DNA of 64,000 nt, taken from NCBI GenBank assembly GCA_963969395.1, contig OZ017803.1, positions 13,392,001-13,456,000 of the forward strand, read 5' to 3'. The DNA comes from Pseudoscleropodium purum (Eukaryota; Streptophyta; Bryopsida; Hypnales; Brachytheciaceae). Below, piece after piece: positions 14,001 through 25,500 of the stretch. The translations under genes and the position numbers were made by a program. Under the pieces are notes generated by a model, which saw only the letters and a program-made list of their open reading frames with translations, had not been told where the DNA came from and ran no database searches. Each line of letters starts with the position of its first letter. Position 1 is the first letter of the stretch.

Positions 14001-16202
14001 ACAATGGACGCAATCAGGGCTAACGCTCCTGCGGAGCAAGAAAGAAGAGTGTCGATTTACCTTTGAAGAGTAGTTCCACCACTTGACCCAGCAGTCTTTG
14101 ACACCAGGTCCTTCATCTGAGGAGATAGGTGTGAGGTACACCCTTTGCTTCTTGCTCTTCCTAGTGTCAATCACTTCTTCATCGCTAATATAGATACATT
14201 GAATGTCCTCTGCGTCCTCAGGAGCCACGTCGTTTACTGCATAAGTTCTACTAGTATTGCCATCTTTACGACAACTCACAACGTCCCTTGTGTGCAAGGT
14301 GGCTGCCCCGTCATGATGCAAATGCGCCTCACTGCCTGAACTCCAATGCTGTCCTAAGTTGACATTTCTCCGTGATGCCTGTGGACTGAACATCGACATT
14401 ATGTCAACTATCAGCAATTCCTTGTCGAAGGTGAGATCGTCAAGGTAGCTATTTTGAGTTCTTTCTTGAAATTTGCAGGGTGAGGAGTTCGTTTTGGTGC
14501 CTGGCCTACTAAGAGTCTGATGCACACTGTTTAACCATCTTTGTTTGTCCACCATATTCACCAAGTTTGTCATTTTTTTTTCATTGTTGCAGGCCACAGA
14601 GGTTTGATATGCTGCAGAAAATGGCTGCCAGGCCTTCTCTTGGATCCGTTGACGGAATCTTTCTTCCTCGAAACTAATTTCTGCTTCATCTGTTGTGCTC
14701 TCGTAGATCTTGGGTCCATAACGCACCGGTGCTGCAAGACAAATCGATTTTCGTAATGTTAGCTAATCAAAACTGCACTCCTACCTATCCTAGCCCTTAT
14801 TTCTAAAGAGATAGAAGGGAACAACAGCTGCAGAAAACGTTACTCACCAGGACGTACACCACGAGATTCGACACTACCTTGCATGCCTGGGAGAGTAACT
14901 TCCATAATACCGTTAAACCTGAGCAATTACCAGATACAAAAATCGATTCAAGGATAGATAGTACAGTTTTTAAGCAGGGGCCTACGAATATCTGCAGCAG
15001 CCCGATTCAAGATCGCAACAGTGAAGAGAATTATCAGCAAGTGCTCGATGGACAAGTCTTGAAAGTCAGAAACCACTAGCCATGGATTGTCAATTACTTG
15101 AAAGAGTGGAAAATCGTCGTCAATGTTAGTGTCCACTCTTTCAAGTCGTTGACAATTCATTCTTGACAATTAGAAACCACTACATATCAGCCCCTAACTC
15201 ATTAAAGGGGCATCACCTCAGCTTGCTCATTGTGTGGAAAGTGCAACCTGTCGTAGTTTTCGACTATGGCGTGTGATCGTTCGACAGCAAAACGTTTTAT
15301 GCATGAGTATTATTTTTTCAAGTCGTTGTGCTCCTCTGCAGCCAAGCCCGCGGAGCATAGGCAACATCGGGTTAGCAATCAGAGTAAAATCTAAACTCGA
15401 AAACCGGAACGAAGCCAAAACTAAAACACAGAAAATCAGTTGCAAAAAGACGCTCACAAACTGAATACGCCAACTTCAAGACACGACCAGCCTTGGAATA
15501 GTCCATTTTCCAATCCAACCCCATTCGCTTCCAAGCAGTGAAAAAAAAAACTCCCCGATCTGTCCAGCAATCCGCCTGCATGAAATACAAATATTCGTTA
15601 CTGAAACAAAGTAAACAAAACAAAAAAACAAAAAAACAAACTGAGCTAGATCAACACTAGAACATGCCAAGTAACGCCATAGTCAGCTGAAACTGAACAT
15701 ACTAGCAAGAACAAGAAGCACAATCGAGTGGTAGTCAGGACACAACGACGATGACATCTTGGATTCAAAATCACAGTAAAGGCTTACTACTTTCGACGAC
15801 GGTAACTAACTAGTAACCAACTACATGTCAACTCCTCATTACGAACTAGTCATCACACTGATTTATCATATTAGTGAAGGCACAAAATTAGTGCCACCAT
15901 CAGAATTAGTGTCACTACAAAACAATTTCTTCGTGAAAATTAGTACAATAAAGTAATATTTCAGCATACACTAAACTAAAAATAGTGTGGCTTTGCTAAA
16001 TTCGTGTCATGCCACTCGGGGATAAATCAGTGTACTTTGTCATGATTATACGAGAAATGAGGTTTAGAGCTAAAATCTTACATATTGACATTTCCAAATC
16101 TTCAAATAGCAAAGACTTGACTCATGTCTCACAAAAGCGAGCTGGAGCACGTCGTCCTGCACTCTCCCTGGTGTATTCATCTCCTTCAACCACTTTGAGC
16201 CC
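11038..16202 (-). CDS. BUB1: BUB1-type spindle checkpoint kinase (5' end incomplete)
   Basis: Kinase exons join in phase: 13546-13448, 13231-13139, 12833-12762, 12591-12502, 12338-12181, 11996-11945, 11800-11666, 11519-11395 and 11227-11038. They encode a glycine loop (GRGAFGRVY), catalytic-type lysine (RVVLK), the plant BUB1 signature KPACPWEFYTYRRLD, the catalytic loop HGDFKPDNLLVR, a DWG in place of DFG (LIDWGRSIDF) and PWTFQVDTYGLC. Upstream exons 14731-14061 and 13883-13770 carry the linker. Exons 16202-16082 (LCYLKIWKCQY), 15575-15452 (DYSKAGRVLKLAYS) and 15333-15248 (AQRLEKIILMHKTF) resemble the Mad3/BUB1 TPR region; they join in phase with each other. Exon 14918-14848 does not join in phase to 15248, so an exon is probably missing between them, and the true start lies above 16202. 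The junction between 13546-13448 and 13231-13139 has phase-compatible alternatives. By family, the protein acts at kinetochores, delays anaphase and phosphorylates histone H2A. Confidence 0.88.
15086..15156. repeat. 25-bp imperfect inverted repeat in the BUB1-type gene
   Basis: The arm at 15086-15110 (ending CTTGAAAGAGTGGA) pairs with 15132-15156 (beginning TCCACTCTTTCAAG) over 25 bp with two mismatches and a 21-nt spacer. GAAACCACTA is repeated outside both arms, near 15068 and 15173. The block sits between two putative exons of the minus-strand gene. It could be a small transposon remnant or a foldback. Confidence 0.85.
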
Positions 16203-16981
16203 CTCGATCAAACTTCAGAAACACCAACACAAGAATGTAAAATGCAGGAATTCGATTCTGAGGTCAATTTCTTTGCTTTTCCGTAATTCACTTGATGCAC
16301 ATATATTCTGCACAATCAGTCCATTGCAAGTCAGTTGGTCTGATGGACTCCAAGTTCATTCGCAAAACAGAGCTAGTCAATCCCGACTCGCTTCGCAGAT
16401 ACAATGTTAATCCACCAATTCTTCGATAAGCTCTTCCCCGATTGATAAACCCAATCAGATGACACAAATTCGAATCGGTTGCTCCAAATCGAGTCAAGAA
16501 ACCCACCAAGCACAAGTTCGATCGCACTCCCCCGCTTCAGCTCCTAAGAATCCACCGACCTCCTCGTCACGAAACCCTAAACTCCTCTCCGCATTGCATC
16601 AGAAAATCCTACAGAGAGCATCAATTTCAATCGATTCACATCTTTCCTGCAAGATGACAAGCAACGAAGGAGGGGAGAGAGTTGGCTTCGGGAATGCGAA
16701 GAGCCGACTCGAAACTCGAAACTCGAAACCCTCAACGGATGCTTCATGCACGAAGATGCGCCTCTGCCTGCAAAGAATGCTAACATGCTCAGATCATAAG
16801 CTTCGTCTCTCACATTTCCGTCCATGAGGAGTCCCAGTTTTGCTGCATTCGAAATGAGTTTGAGCAGCCAGGAATCATACTGGAAACACTGTTGTGATTC
16901 GCGTATGTGCCGGGTATGTTCCGGGTATCAGTTCATGATCAACTGAAGCCCTCCCTGGAAGCAGGAGAGACTGTTTCCTCC

Positions 16982-17260
16982 GTAGTCTACTCTTAAAGCG
17001 CCTACAAGATCATGACACAGGGGTACATTTCATGAGATGTCTTCAATGTACTAAAAGTGTACATTTCATGAGGTGATTTCATTTAGTGACCGCTGCGTTT
17101 CAACTTCAAAAATTCGTAACCTAATTCCACACAGATTCAAAATGTATGAAACAACTTGGGTTACATGCCAATTCCATTTTTCCTCCTAAAAAAATTTACT
17201 GGAAATTGTGTCACGGAGTAGCCGTTCAGCTCTTACATAGGCGCTTTAAGAGCAGACTAC
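16982..17260. mobile_element. MITE-like element with 23-bp terminal inverted repeats
   Basis: The left arm 16982-17004 begins GTAGTCTACTCTTAAAGCGC. The right arm 17238-17260 is its reverse complement with one mismatch. The enclosed 233 bp is AT-rich and non-coding. No matching target-site duplication was found outside the arms, so the transposon class cannot be assigned. Confidence 0.5.
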
Positions 17261-17714
17261 CCCTTACAGCATACCAAAGTTAGCCTAAAAGCAGTATCTA
17301 AAATTATCAAATATGAAAATATCATACTTTAATATTTAGTTGTATATATTTATCATATAACAATATAGTGCTCACTGCTCTGAGTGCTGAACTGTTCGAC
17401 TTTGCAGAAAGGAATGTGCGTCGGAAAGGCACTGACGACTGAAGCCCGCCCAGGAACGTTCATGGCCCCCTAAACTCATGCCGATTGCAGAGAATGTAGA
17501 CCTCTTCCGGTTGCTAGATAGCACTATCCAAGCTCTACTTTCCGAGAAAATGCCCACTGAGAAGCACCTCCCGAAAAATTGGAAGAGGTCAGTCTTCCTT
17601 CCATCAGTAGTCCTGGCTGCACTCCTCCGACCCCAAGTAACTTTTCTGCAATACCACTTTTATGCAACACTGTACTGTGAGAATGCAGCAACCTTCAGAG
17701 TTCAGATAGATAAC

Positions 17715-18090
17715 GGGGGTAGTCACACCTTCTCCGAGAAACAGAATTCTATGAAGTTAGAGAAATGGGTGAGAGAAAAGAGGAGCCAATGGCGAGCCAT
17801 TTTGTGTGAAGGTGTGACCCCCTTTTTTCCTATTTGGAGCAATTCTTGGAGAATGCGTTAACTACAAAGTTGGAAGGGAGCTCCACAAGTCAAGCATAGC
17901 TAATGAAATTGAAAAATTCCTTGAGAAATTCTTCTTTGAGAACGTTTTTTCACCTCTGAAGCAAAAGAATGGCACTTCAAAAACCTTGGAGGTTGAGAGC
18001 TCTACAATCCATGGAAAACCACACACAAAAAGCCACGCATTCAATCTCCGAGAATTGTCTAGGGGTCAGAAGAGGTGTGACTATCCTTAA
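17715..18090. repeat. Three related TAGTCACACC-type blocks in opposite orientations
   Basis: GGGGGTAGTCACACCTT at 17715-17731 is answered by AAGGTGTGACCCCC near 17808-17821 and by AGGTGTGACTATCC near 18075-18090, both in inverted orientation. CTCCGAGAA accompanies the first and third blocks. This looks like a fragmentary repeat, possibly the ends of small non-autonomous elements. Confidence 0.45.
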
Positions 18091-19374
18091 CATTGCACTA
18101 AAAGGATAAATCAATGTAGTTGTTTAATGTAGTGAGTTGTGTAGTTGTTTAGGTGTTGAAGAATGGTCATTCTACAAATTTGGCTTTGCAATCACGAGTT
18201 ATTAATATTCCAAAAGAACTGCATTCTTCAAGGCTCAAGAATGTTATGTAATGTATTCCTTTTAATCCATGGAGAATGATATATTAATTGCATTGTAACT
18301 GGAGTAGGAACCATCTCAAGACACACAACAATCCCTCATTGAATGAAGAGATGCATGTTCTTTTTGAAAACATGGGATGATTGCTTTTATTAGCCTTATG
18401 ATGCCTTTTTTAGATCCTTAATTGAGTATTGTTGACTAAGATCATACAATTCAACATTGTGGCTATGTTTGATAATGTCAAAGCATTGATCTACTATAAG
18501 AAATGGGGGACATCTCTCTTCATTTGGGTGGCTCCACATCTTGTTTTTTTATAAAGAGGTTCTACTTTCATATTTGACTTAAGCTTTTTACATTCAAATG
18601 CATCCAAATAAGCAATTGAGCATTGTTCCTATTATTAAATTGCCTAATTTTTGTTTGGATCTTGTTAAAAGTCAAGATCCTTTGCTATGCATTTATTGGA
18701 CATTATTTAGATGAATAACCAATGAATTTTCCAAGTGAACACCTTTGATGGCATTAAAATTATGTATTTCTAAAATTGACTTCAAATTTTCAAGAATAAA
18801 ATTGAAGGAGTACATTTTCAGCAAAAATTTAGATGGATTGTTTTAGAAAGGTTTTACAATCAAGTGTAGTTACCATAGTCTATAGTGGTTCACAAGGTCA
18901 TACCTTAACAATAATCTCTAAATGCCCAAGACACCATATTTGGATGTCAATTGAACTTTGAAGTTAAATCAAATATTACCAAAATACTATTTTAGGTGGT
19001 AGTAGAATATCCTTGAAAGCCTCTTTCAAGCATCAAAAATTTGGTTTAGAAAAAAATTGTTTATGACTTTTCTATAGAAGATTTTGTGCAACGATGTCCA
19101 TTGCAAATCTTGTTTTTCTTAGTATATACGAGGCTCTTGGAGATGAGCCTCATATACATTGAATCTTGGAAAAAAATCAAATTGAAAATTCATTTAAAAA
19201 AATTGTAGAGTATTCATGTTACGTCCTTAATTCATATTTTTTATATGATTTCAAAAAAGAAAGGAAGAGAGAGAAGTAACTCCAACCACTAACGGGCTAG
19301 TGTGAATTAAGAGTATATTCATTTGAGGTCTCACAAAACTTCTTCAAAGCAACAATGAGTGACTCTAAGATTTA

Positions 19375-19655
19375 AGACCTCAATTTTTGATTTGACATGT
19401 TAAAAGAGGATTACAAGGCTTGAAGTCACTTTCACAATTTTAGCACCCTTTTGTTCAAACATTATAATCTTTCAAAAAATAAGTGGTATTGTTGTGTTTT
19501 CTTTTCCTATTTGATTCATAAATTGTCTTGTTTGAATTTTTGTGGTTTCAATCTCTAAAAATTTATAATGTTTATCAAAGCTTGGACTTTTTGTTTAGTT
19601 TTGAGCAAACTCCAAGAAGCTCAGAAAGACCTTAGGCATTTTAGGGTTAAAGAGA
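19375..19655 (+). repeat. Dispersed repeat, copy matching 61690-61945 inverted
   Basis: Shared landmarks in the same order include AACATTATAATCTTTCA, TTGTTGTGTTTTCTTTTCCT and CCAAGAAGCTCA. The other copy lies about 42 kb away on the opposite strand. Both are diverged and non-coding. Confidence 0.8.
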
Positions 19656-19885
19656 TATGAGTGTCAAATAGGTATACATCCATTGTTTGCATAGAAAATT
19701 TCCTCAAAATTTAATTTTTCTTCATTCAATTTCTTGACTTTTACGAATGTCGATATACGGTACCTAACATGGCAGTTTCATTTCTTCGAGGATCAATCTC
19801 GCGCTCCTCCGCTTACGTTGGGAGTCCAAGCGCTGACGTGACCCACGGAAAGAGCAGAGGAACTTGCGTCAGCCTGATCGGATCC

Positions 19886-19892
19886 TATAAAA
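19886..19892 (+). promoter_or_regulatory. Likely TATA box of the GST gene
   Basis: TATAAAA follows a GC-richer segment containing TGACGTGA and CCACGG motifs near 19835-19855, in otherwise AT-rich surroundings. Transcription would start near 19.92 kb, about 335 nt before the putative transit-peptide ATG and about 950 nt before the core GST ATG. The position is plausible but not proven. Confidence 0.5.
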
Positions 19893-20254
19893 TTATGGCG
19901 AGGATTGTGATGAATTCATCGAACTCCAGATTTCGTCGCTGCAGACAGAGCATCTCTTAGCGTCAGGTGGGTGAGCTGTGTCAACAAGGATCCATCACTT
20001 GTCGTTGCATTGTGTTGATGCTTTCAATCGTTTGTCCACGTTTCTGAATTGCAGCACCTTGATGTAATTGCTCCGGCATGCAGAAAAGTAGATCTTAATG
20101 CTCCATACCATAGTACTTGAAGCTCATCTCTCAAGTGTCGTCTTTTGCCTTTTGCCTAGACTCCTGCACATTCTTTCCCGTACTAGGATTGTGCCCAGTT
20201 GTGTTTTTAAATTTTTTTTGGTTTAATGTTCGTGGTAGTGTAGGAATTTTGGTC

Positions 20255-21969
20255 ATGGCTGCAGCTAGAGTGTGGGGATCTCATCAGTGCTTGGAGAGGA
20301 TTGTGGTTAGTCAGTCGGGCAGGAGCGGGTTAGATGGAGCGGGGTTTTGGGGAAAATTGCAGGCGAGAGGACGTCGGCAGGCTCTTCCCGGAGATTTCAA
20401 GGGTGGGGTTGCAATTTCTTTGAGAAGCGCCCCGATGTTGCAAATGCATGTGTAATCTTTCGTCTCAGGGATTTTCTGGATTGAATAGAAGTCGTGAATT
20501 TGCTTAGTTTGTTCTGAATGCTACTTTCTACAATTCTGGCGTTCCCTTAGCAGGAACGCTTTGTGAAGGCTAGCTCGTAATTGAAGGCACGGCGCCATGG
20601 CTCGCATCAATGTGTCCGAATACGCGATTATTCGCACATTCTTGACTTTTCTTGCAATTGGGTTCGCTGTACTCGGTAATTAATTAACATAGACTGTGGG
20701 ATTTTCTCAGGTTTCCTTATATTCTCTTCTTCAGAATAGCTGTAAGTGCACCGGATTGGATTTCGAAGAGCTTGAATACTGACTGGTGTGTTTGCATGTG
20801 CGGTTGTGTTCTCATTGTTTAGGATATAAATTGTCAGGCTACTCAATCAGAAGCCAGGCAACTATGGCGTCAAAGATTCAGCTCTACAGCATGGCCACAC
20901 CTAATGGCCAGAAGGTAACATTTGGCACCAACGACATTATTTTCAAATGCTTTCCTCCGCTGAGTTCTTCTGTGTTTGTTAGTGAGGCCTGAAGTCTACG
21001 ATGTTTGTCAATACCTTGAATTCTGAATTAGCTGTCCCTGGGGATGGGGGTTTCGTTACCTCTTTCGGCAGATCGGAGTAGCCTTGGAAGAAATGGGCTT
21101 GCCTTACGAGCCACACACGATCAATATCTCTAAGAATGAGACCTACACTCCTGAATTTATCACCATCAACCCGAATTCCAAGATTCCAGCGATCGTTGAT
21201 CCCGACGGTCCAGGTAAACGACATGCCCATACAACACTTCCTATTAGAAAATTCTCTGCTTGGAGCTTAGTTACGAAGGGCGGCTTTCGTTTGCGAAGTT
21301 TCTCGTTTTCTAGCTGAGCGTCAATTGAACGTTCCTCCGACTTTTTTCAATTACACCTTTTAGACGGCACAGCTCGAGTACACAGGATGTTGCAAAAGAA
21401 TAGACAACAGTGCGAGACTAATTGGCAAAAGCACAGTCTATGAATTTCAAACCTGGAATATTGGACTGCTCGGAGCTCGAATGTGCTTATAGTGTATGGG
21501 GTTTGGCTTGGCAGATGGCAAACCGATCACCATCTTCGAGAGCGGCGCCATTCTCCTCTACCTAGCTGAGAAATCCGGGAAGTTCCTGTCAACAAACCCT
21601 CGTCACCGCTGGGAGACGATCCAGTGGCTCATGTTCCAGATGGCCGGTGTCGGCCCCATGTTCGGCCAGTTCAACCACTTCTACCGCTACGCGAAGGACA
21701 AGTGCGACCACCCGTACCCGACCGAGCGCTACTCCAAGGAGGCGATGCGGTTGCTGGGCGTGGTGGAGGAGCGCCTCAAAGGCCGCGATTTCATCATCGA
21801 CGACGGCTACTCCATCGCCGACATGGCGCTCTTCCCCTGGATAAGGTCCACCAAAGCCGCCGCCGAGGAGAAACTGGAGTTTCACCGCTTCCCGCTCGTG
21901 AATGCCTGGGTGGAACGCTGTTATGCGCGTCCGGCGTCTGCCAAGGGGACCACCGTGTGCAAGCTGTGA
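20255..21969 (+). CDS. Glutathione transferase, YfcG/Ure2p-like (Nu) type, possible plastid isoform
   Basis: The core protein is encoded by exons 20864-20914, 21072-21213 and 21515-21969 (215 aa, ATG at 20864). The thioredoxin-like N-half has ATPNGQK at residues 11-17, the glutathione-site motif of bacterial YfcG/YghU and fungal Ure2p proteins, then NSKIPAIVD and FESGAILLYLAEK. The helical C-half has QWLMFQMAGVGPMFGQ and YSIADMALFPW. It lacks the Ser or Cys catalytic signatures of common plant phi, tau or lambda classes. Family members use glutathione in disulfide reductase or peroxidase reactions. A 65-codon open exon at 20255-20449 starts MAAARVWG and is rich in Ser, Arg, Gly and Ala like a plastid transit peptide. 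It can splice in phase (donor GTGTAA) to an acceptor at 20858, six bases before the core ATG, giving 282 aa. Whether the long or short form is made is unknown. The last exon is markedly GC-rich compared with the introns. Confidence 0.93.
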
Positions 21970-22135
21970 TTGAAGAGTGAGCCTTCTGTGCATGTGGTGA
22001 ATTTATTAGGTCGCCATATTTTGGGAATTGCACACATGCCATCGCGGTTCTTACAAGAGAATTGAGTGCAAGAGTTTCTTATAGTTGCTGTAAATGTGGT
22101 ACTTTCAGTTTTGGGTACTGAGTGTGCACCCGGTC

Positions 22136-22219
22136 ACCAATGCCTGGGTGGAACGGTGTTGTGCGCGCCCGGCGTCTGCCAAAGGGACCACCATGTGCAA
22201 ACTGTGTATCAAAACTTGA
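22136..22219 (+). pseudogene. Duplicate of the GST C-terminal coding end (copy 2)
   Basis: This segment encodes NAWVERCCARPASAKG followed by TTMCKL, almost the same as the real C-terminus at 21898-21969. It lacks the rest of the gene, and its stop codon lies five codons later than in the original. It sits in the downstream region of the GST and is followed by a diverged copy of the original 3' UTR. It could be a dead duplicate or an alternative last-exon fragment; no acceptor was seen directly upstream. Confidence 0.85.
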
Positions 22220-22379
22220 CCTTCTGTGCATTTGGTGAAATAGTTTGCAATGTTTAGGGAGTTGTGCACATGCCATCGCAGTTCTTGCAAGGGAATTGGG
22301 TGCAAAAGTTTGCTGTAGTTGCTGTAAATGCGCTACTTTCGGATGTTTTCGGTACGGAGTGTACCTTTTGTGATTAGGC

Positions 22380-22385
22380 AATAAA
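22380..22385 (+). promoter_or_regulatory. Poly(A) signal AATAAA, copy 2
   Basis: This is the first canonical AATAAA after the GST stop codon, about 410 nt downstream. Because it lies in the duplicated unit, the normal GST transcript may run through copy 2. A matching signal is present in copy 3 at 22763-22768. Confidence 0.5.
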
Positions 22386-22572
22386 ATTGTGTTCCGAGAT
22401 TATTGCAGACAGTTGCAATGAATCTCCATGTTGCAAATTATTTTCAGGTTTGCCTTCTCTTGTTGTGAGACTGCTGAAATTCTCCAGATGGACTCCGTAA
22501 AAAGCTGGAAAAACTGGCTTGTTGCTAAGAAAAACACTATGAATTGCGAATTAGACAATGTGGATCTCAGAC

Positions 22573-22599
22573 AAGGGGACCGTCATGTGCAAGTTGTGA
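22573..22599 (+). pseudogene. Third copy of the last GST codons
   Basis: The sequence reads KGTVMCKL and stop, copying the final eight codons of the GST plus its stop. The flanking DNA matches the 3' UTR that follows copy 2, including a second AATAAA at 22763. Homology to copy 2 continues to about 22945, for example around GATGGACTC near 22490 and 22866. Confidence 0.8.
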
Positions 22600-25500
22600 A
22601 TCAATTCTTGATCTTCCGTGCACTTGGTGAATTAGGTCGCCTTGTTTTGGGAGTTGCGGACACGCCATCTTCATTCTCACAAGTGAATTGACTCCTAAAG
22701 TTTGTAATAGGTGCTGTAAAATCGGTACATTCAGTTGATTATGGTGCCTTTTCCGATTATGCAATAAAATTGTTTTCCAAGATTTTGCTGACAGTTGCAA
22801 AGAATTTCTATGTTTCAAAGGTTATGGTCCGACTTCTCCTCTTGTTAGAGTGCTGAAATACTGTAGATGGACTCGGTAAAGAGCTGGGAAACTGGTTTGT
22901 TGCTAAGGAAAATATTATGCACAGAGAATTTTAGACAATGGTGAGCTAACACGGTTAAATGTGTGACTTTTGTGAAGTCTAATTTATAATTGAACAGACT
23001 TCATGCATGTGCACATCAAAAAGAAAAAAGAAGCGCACTCCAACAAAATGGAGCAGCAGTAAATAAATGTGAAAGCAGAGCTTCTTTATGAGAAATGACA
23101 CGCCACGCCCATGGCAAAAGAGATAGGTTACAAAATATCTGAGGCAGCAACACCCAAATGAAACTACAAGTGCTTCAAAACTGTCACAACATTTGAAGAG
23201 TAATTGAGAGTTGCTTTAGAATCGAGTGCCATATCCTCTGGTGATGCTCAGACGCATGATCAAATTGATGTATAAGCCAGTTGGTTTCGGGATTGGCGGA
23301 CGTAACAACTTCATACTGAAAATGGGCTTAAGGATTCAAGTGGAAAGACTCATTGTCTCGAGGTGCTTGTGTTTGCCTTTTTGGACACAAACTATTCACG
23401 TGCAACTATTCAAACGCAGGGTGCAGCGACCTTCGAATTGGTGAATGTGCACCAAGTGAGAATTCATGTGACGACAGAAATCTGGATTGCTTTGTTGTGA
23501 TCAATCACAGTTTCCATCACAATGGCCCTGAAATGCTTTGAGAAGGCACCGAGGTGGCTGATGGGTTTGTAACTCAGGACAAATGTTTTATATGGCTTGT
23601 CTAAAAGAGTTGCAAGAATAACCCTACTTGGCCCTAATTTGGATGTTGGATGCTTTCAAAATTTTGGTCAATAACTAGTTCCGTTTTAAAACTAACAAAT
23701 AACTATTGGATCCTTGCTGCTATTAGAACTCCATGGGACTTGGCAATTTGCATTATAAACACTCAAAACTCTTTCTTTTGAGATTTTAAGTTATTTTATG
23801 TACATAAGCAAAAGCTTACTTTGCACTTTCAAACAGAGAGGTACTTCAATAGTTACCTTGCTTTTGATAAACTATGTGGCATCTTTTACTTAGTGGAGAA
23901 CCGTAGTGCTTTGATTGTGTAGTTGGGCTTTAGGAGTATTTTTTAGTTGAAGATGCCTTCCTTTGGCCTTTGGTTATGAACTTTGTCACTTCTTTTTAAG
24001 GTTGGAATTTCATACAAAGACTATTACCTATTTACACAATATCATTAGTAAATATGCAAGACTTCCTGACTTAGAACCTATTTTGGGTATGCAAGTCTTA
24101 GAGATGACCTACAGTTACTTTGAACTGCATTGCTACCATTTTTAGTCAATTGGTTATATGCATGAATTAGGAAAAGAAAAGTTAGGCCTCAAAAAGGCCA
24201 TCAAACTATTGATTTAGAGTTTGGTAGCCCTCTTGAGGCCTCATTCTTTTTCTAATGGTACATGATTGTTTATTCATGTAACTATTGATTTAGTTGGATA
24301 TCTTGATTCTTTCATGGAGACCTTTTATTTCTTGGATTTAGGCTATCTTTGAACACTAATTCTACACCAAGGTTTCCAATAAGGTCTATTTCATTCTAAG
24401 GGCCATTTTGGTGTTTTGCCAAATATGACTCACCTTTGACTTAATATTCTTATTTAAGAGTTTTCAACACTAAAAAGGCTATTTTTGTTGTATAAGTGAA
24501 ATAAAGAAAGAAAATATGAACCCTAGTGACAAATCTTGGACTTAAAACATTTAAGATTGGATTAGAGTTTTGATCATAGTAGTTGAAGTCTCCTATAGTG
24601 GATGTGATGCCCGTATTCTTGAAAACTTTCTTGGACGTGCTCTTGATTTTAAAAACTCCACACGAAGATTAGGCAACATCAATCAATATGTACTAGTGCC
24701 ATGGCTATATTGTATTGCAACCAAGTTATAATCACTCTTGTCGCATGGGTGAGAGCTTGTCTCAAGGTTATTGTGAAATGCTAAAATGTCTCAATATTTT
24801 TTTTCACTTGCCAATAAGATCTAATAAAATAAATTATACTTGAGAGCAATAATTGTATTCAATTACTACAAGTAACAATTGTCATTGCAATTATATATCA
24901 GAGGAAGTCACTCTTTATTTCATTTTAATATAAAATGTGTGTAAAGGATATTTTGCAGAGAATATAAGTAATATGATTATAAAAATATAAAAAAAAATCC
25001 TCGAATATATTTATAATATTTGAAGAATATTCTTCCATATGATTTTGAAATTTCTATTTTATTTAATAATTTAATAATTTTTTGATTGCTAAAATAAAAA
25101 TCCATGCCTCCCTATATTGGGATCCACGGACTGAATTTTCTAAGGCTTATGATAATTAGCCCAAAGCTTATATACTTTACTTATATTCATTCTTTTAGTA
25201 AAATCTCACTAAAATAACTACTTTTTAAATTGAATGAGCATTTGAGTGAGGTTCTCATTATGAAAATATGTAAAGTTTTATTGGATCTTATTGGAAATCA
25301 AAAGGGAATTCTTTTTGCCTAAATCAATCATAGGTTTCTATATTGACACGCTTACATTTTATGTAGGAGCATAAGGCAACCCCACCTAATTGTATTTGAA
25401 TAAGTATTTGAGTATTATTTTTTCCTATTATTAAATCTTATGCCAAATTTTGTTGGATTGTGTTGGAAGTAAAAAAATCAAGTATTCTCGATTCTCTTTT

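Larger units (their letters stand above)
16203..19700. other. Intergenic region between BUB1 5' end and GST promoter
   Basis: The left part should hold the missing first exon(s), leader and promoter of the BUB1-type gene; I could not identify the start codon. From 17 kb the DNA becomes AT-rich and repeat-like. It contains a 23-bp inverted repeat pair (16982-17260), three related TAGTCACACC-type blocks (17.7-18.1 kb) and a repeat at 19375-19655 that recurs inverted near 61.7 kb. A 127-codon open frame at 17478-17861 on the plus strand has no recognisable domain. Confidence 0.5.

Noticed and set aside
17478..17861. 127-codon plus-strand open frame
   Set aside because: No recognisable domain or clear exon borders, and it overlaps repeat-like TAGTCACACC blocks. 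Its length alone is not evidence.
21589..21993. 134-codon open frame antisense to the GST last exon, and GC-rich frames in the other phases
   Set aside because: It is a shadow of the GC-rich GST exon, with no domain and no splice or start context of its own.
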